Shown here one piece after another: positions 62,049 to 64,000 of a stretch of DNA of 64,000 bases. The notes under the pieces are model-generated. The model searched no databases. It saw only the letters and a list, made by a program, of their open reading frames with translations, and was not told where the DNA came from. Made by a program: the position numbers and the translations under genes. Position 1 is the first letter of the stretch. The number at the start of each line of letters is the position of its first letter. Source of the stretch: an uncultured Duncaniella sp. (GTDB lineage: Bacteria > Bacteroidota > Bacteroidia > Bacteroidales > Muribaculaceae); NCBI GenBank assembly GCA_958352885.1, contig CATWQI010000002.1, positions 310,001 to 374,000 on the forward strand. Direction: 5' to 3'.

Positions 62049-64000
62049 TTATAATTTTAATGATTCAAACCCTTCACGAGAGATTGGTGTATGGGGGTCA
62101 ATGATGAGGACTTCATTGTATGTCAAATCGTAAAGATGATATACAATGTTATCAATTTGATTCTCAAAATCTTGAATTGAGACATTTTCATCGGCTGATT
62201 TCCGATTTATTATATCCTCGACAATATGCCCAAGTTGAACTTGAGTCTCGGTCCTAGGAACTGCAATAGGAATTTGTTGCAATGGCTCTTTGTCAAGTTG
62301 ATAGTTCAACCCTTGCATCTTGCCTCGATTTCTCAACCAAAATGCGATTAATTTGGAGTTGAGTAATCCCGTAAGATACATAAGATTAACTCGATTAGTC
62401 TTTATAATGTTAAAAGTCTGCGTAAGATAGCATTCACCATCCGAATAAGAGAATATCGGGAGTTCTGCACACTTCCTTTGGCAAATGATCTTCGTTCCAG
62501 AAAAGAAACGTGAATCTCTTGCTCGGTGAAGTCCATATGGTTTGTTATCAGAGGTGAAAATCTGTCTAAATTGATCAAGATGTGCTTTTAAGATTGGAAA
62601 GCTATCCATAGAAGATTCTTCTTTATATGTCGAATCTGTGTAGATTAGCCACTGAGTATTAGTTCCTGAAATCGTATAATATCTTTTTACTTGTCCAGTT
62701 GTATAATATGGTTTAATCAAAACCATTTCTTTTTCAGGCAGATTAAGATTGCTGAGTTCTTGATTGGTTAAGCCAAATATTCCATCGCCAACTTTGTGAT
62801 GACCTAAAATCTTTTGACCTTTTTTATTAAGGAAATCTTGTGGAAAAACAATACCTTGGGCAATTTCTTTATTGTCAAGGTATATTACCCCAACAGCCGA
62901 TTTTAGCTTCTTAAACAGATCTTCTGAATTAGAGAAAGTGATAAATTTATTTCTCATTTCAAGACGATTATACGTTGGCTCAAGGAATTGAGTCGTTGAA
63001 GCATCCTCGTTGTTTAAAAGTTTAATAACGTCTTCTAACTTGGATCCAAGCAGATTACGCAAATCAAACGGATATGATTGTTGGGATTTATTTTTCTTAA
63101 ACTGCATAATCATAGTTTGTATACTTGCAGTTTTGAAAATCATATAATCTTTGAAATCACATAATTGAATGATTTGCGCGTCAGTATTAATTTTCTGACG
63201 TAACTTTTTAGCACCAGAACTTGTGACCCAATTATTGGTCGCAATAAAGCAAAGATTACCATCGGGTTTTAGCATATCAAGACCTAAGCAAGCGAACATA
63301 TACCATATATCCATCTTGCCTTGATAATATGGAGAATCTTTGACAGCTTCGAAGATTGCCTTACTTGCACGACCTTCTTTGAGATAAGGTGGATTTCCGA
63401 TAACAATATCGAAACCGCCGTTCTCAAATACATCAGCGAACCAAGTGTGCCATAAAAAGAATTTATCATTTGCACTTACGTCCTTAATATCTTTCAGAAG
63501 ATTGGGATCTTGCGTTTCCTCAAAAATTTGGCTAACGACAGTGTTCTTTACTCTATTGAGTATTCGGTCGCGCTCTTCGTGCAATTCTGTCCCATAGAAT
63601 CTATTAATGTCATCTCTGAGTAATTCACGCATTCCTGAAAAATCAAATCCACCCATTCCTGCGGTACTATTTATAAGGCAGATTTTAGACAAATCTCGGC
63701 CTTTATAGCTTTCGACCAAAGAATTACCTTGCATTACTTTGAAATGGAGGTTTGGCAAAGGTATAGCTGTTTCTTCGTCTACGACCATAGCTAACCAAAA
63801 ACGGAGACGAGCAATGTCAACAGCGCCTTGCTCAATATCTACACCGTATATGCTATTTTGCATAATATGCCGTTTCATTTTTGCCTGATCTATGGATGAA
63901 TATGTGCGTAGTACTACAAATATTTTCGCCAAAAGATTGACAATTCCAATCGGAAAAGCACCCGAACCGATTGCGGGGTCACATATCTTCACGTTGATTA
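62049..64000 (-). CDS. Partial type IIG-like (Eco57I family) DNA methyltransferase
   Basis: The open frame runs off the right edge, so the N-terminus is missing. An apparent start at 63992 is an internal GTG codon. Visible are motif I DPAIGSGAFPIG (SAM binding) and motif IV GNPPYLKEGR (adenine N6 methylation), separated by a typical insert. DIWYMFACLGLDMLKPDGNLCFIATNNW and a C-terminal target-recognition-like half (LNSKLIAFWLRNRGKM) follow. In type IIG enzymes a nuclease domain precedes motif I; that part lies outside. BREX PglX-like enzymes share this core. It is the first gene of the five-gene operon in the window. Confidence 0.85.
   Translation of the reverse strand, partial: INVKICDPAIGSGAFPIGIVNLLAKIFVVLRTYSSIDQAKMKRHIMQNSIYGVDIEQGAVDIARLRFWLAMVVDEETAIPLPNLHFKVMQGNSLVESYKGRDLSKICLINSTAGMGGFDFSGMRELLRDDINRFYGTELHEERDRILNRVKNTVVSQIFEETQDPNLLKDIKDVSANDKFFLWHTWFADVFENGGFDIVIGNPPYLKEGRASKAIFEAVKDSPYYQGKMDIWYMFACLGLDMLKPDGNLCFIATNNWVTSSGAKKLRQKINTDAQIIQLCDFKDYMIFKTASIQTMIMQFKKNKSQQSYPFDLRNLLGSKLEDVIKLLNNEDASTTQFLEPTYNRLEMRNKFITFSNSEDLFKKLKSAVGVIYLDNKEIAQGIVFPQDFLNKKGQKILGHHKVGDGIFGLTNQELSNLNLPEKEMVLIKPYYTTGQVKRYYTISGTNTQWLIYTDSTYKEESSMDSFPILKAHLDQFRQIFTSDNKPYGLHRARDSRFFSGTKIICQRKCAELPIFSYSDGECYLTQTFNIIKTNRVNLMYLTGLLNSKLIAFWLRNRGKMQGLNYQLDKEPLQQIPIAVPRTETQVQLGHIVEDIINRKSADENVSIQDFENQIDNIVYHLYDLTYNEVLIIDPHTPISREGFESLKL

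Noticed and set aside
62049..63992. Treating 63992 as the true methyltransferase start
   Set aside because: The codon is an internal GTG, motif I follows within a few residues, and the frame stays open to the window edge, so the gene is cut by the window.
1..64000. CRISPR arrays, IS transposases, rRNA genes and complete prophage modules
   Set aside because: I looked for regularly spaced repeats, transposase motifs, rRNA segments and phage structural genes and saw none. The only tandem repeats are those listed.

Overview
The window looks like a chromosome segment of a gut-type Bacteroidales. Seen directly: a SusC/SusD pair, secreted glycosidases with signal peptides or lipoboxes, a GH13 protein ending in a type IX secretion-like tail, and promoters of the Bacteroidetes form TTTG-N19..21-TAnnTTTG in front of tRNA and housekeeping genes. 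A Muribaculaceae-like host is my inference and was not tested.

Layout. 1-4911: pectin (rhamnogalacturonan) genes, namely a partial GH106-like rhamnosidase, a GH65-like lipoprotein, a CE12 acetylesterase and a GH28 enzyme. 5105-10020: bcp, a family 2 glycosyltransferase and a sufC-sufD-sufS operon with no sufB beside it. 10227-14878: two 302-bp direct copies of a complete tRNA-Asp unit (promoter, gene, terminator) bracket AT-rich accessory DNA. That DNA holds a tRNA-Phe-like pseudogene with a hairpin in its D arm, a mntA antitoxin gene with a frameshifted hepT, two membrane proteins and a coiled-coil remnant. 15110-27043: secreted esterase, LytS/LytTR two-component pair, coiled-coil lipoprotein, SusCD pair, two DUF4230 proteins and a secreted GH13. 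27025-37126: alkD, a CAT-anticodon tRNA, and a minus-strand housekeeping run (gtrA-like, TRIC-like, nth, pheS, lgt, ClC channel, DUF695, DUF6155, dsbD). 37420-53452: GH36 alpha-galactosidase, MATE pump, a radical SAM/DUF4130 DNA-repair pair, trigger factor, GH13 amylase, TPR protein, glnS and an outer-membrane barrel protein.

53453-64000 is a different kind of DNA. After a tandem-repeat intergenic region and tRNA-Leu(CAG), composition drops to clearly AT-rich and every recognisable gene is defence-related. They are AbiH, a Bro-N/Fic fusion, a RhuM remnant, and a tight five-gene operon. That operon runs from a type IIG-like methyltransferase through a two-helix membrane protein, a 122-residue unknown and a 213-residue unknown to an Avs-like nuclease-STAND NTPase. 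The NTPase gene is split into three frames. Each break coincides with a simple sequence repeat, A7 and (AT)6, and a one-unit change in each repeat would restore one reading frame of about 1,370 residues. This is the most interesting signal in the window: a candidate contingency-switched defence operon, or a recently inactivated one.

Limits: no database searches were run. Family names rest on motifs read from the translations. Composition statements are by eye.
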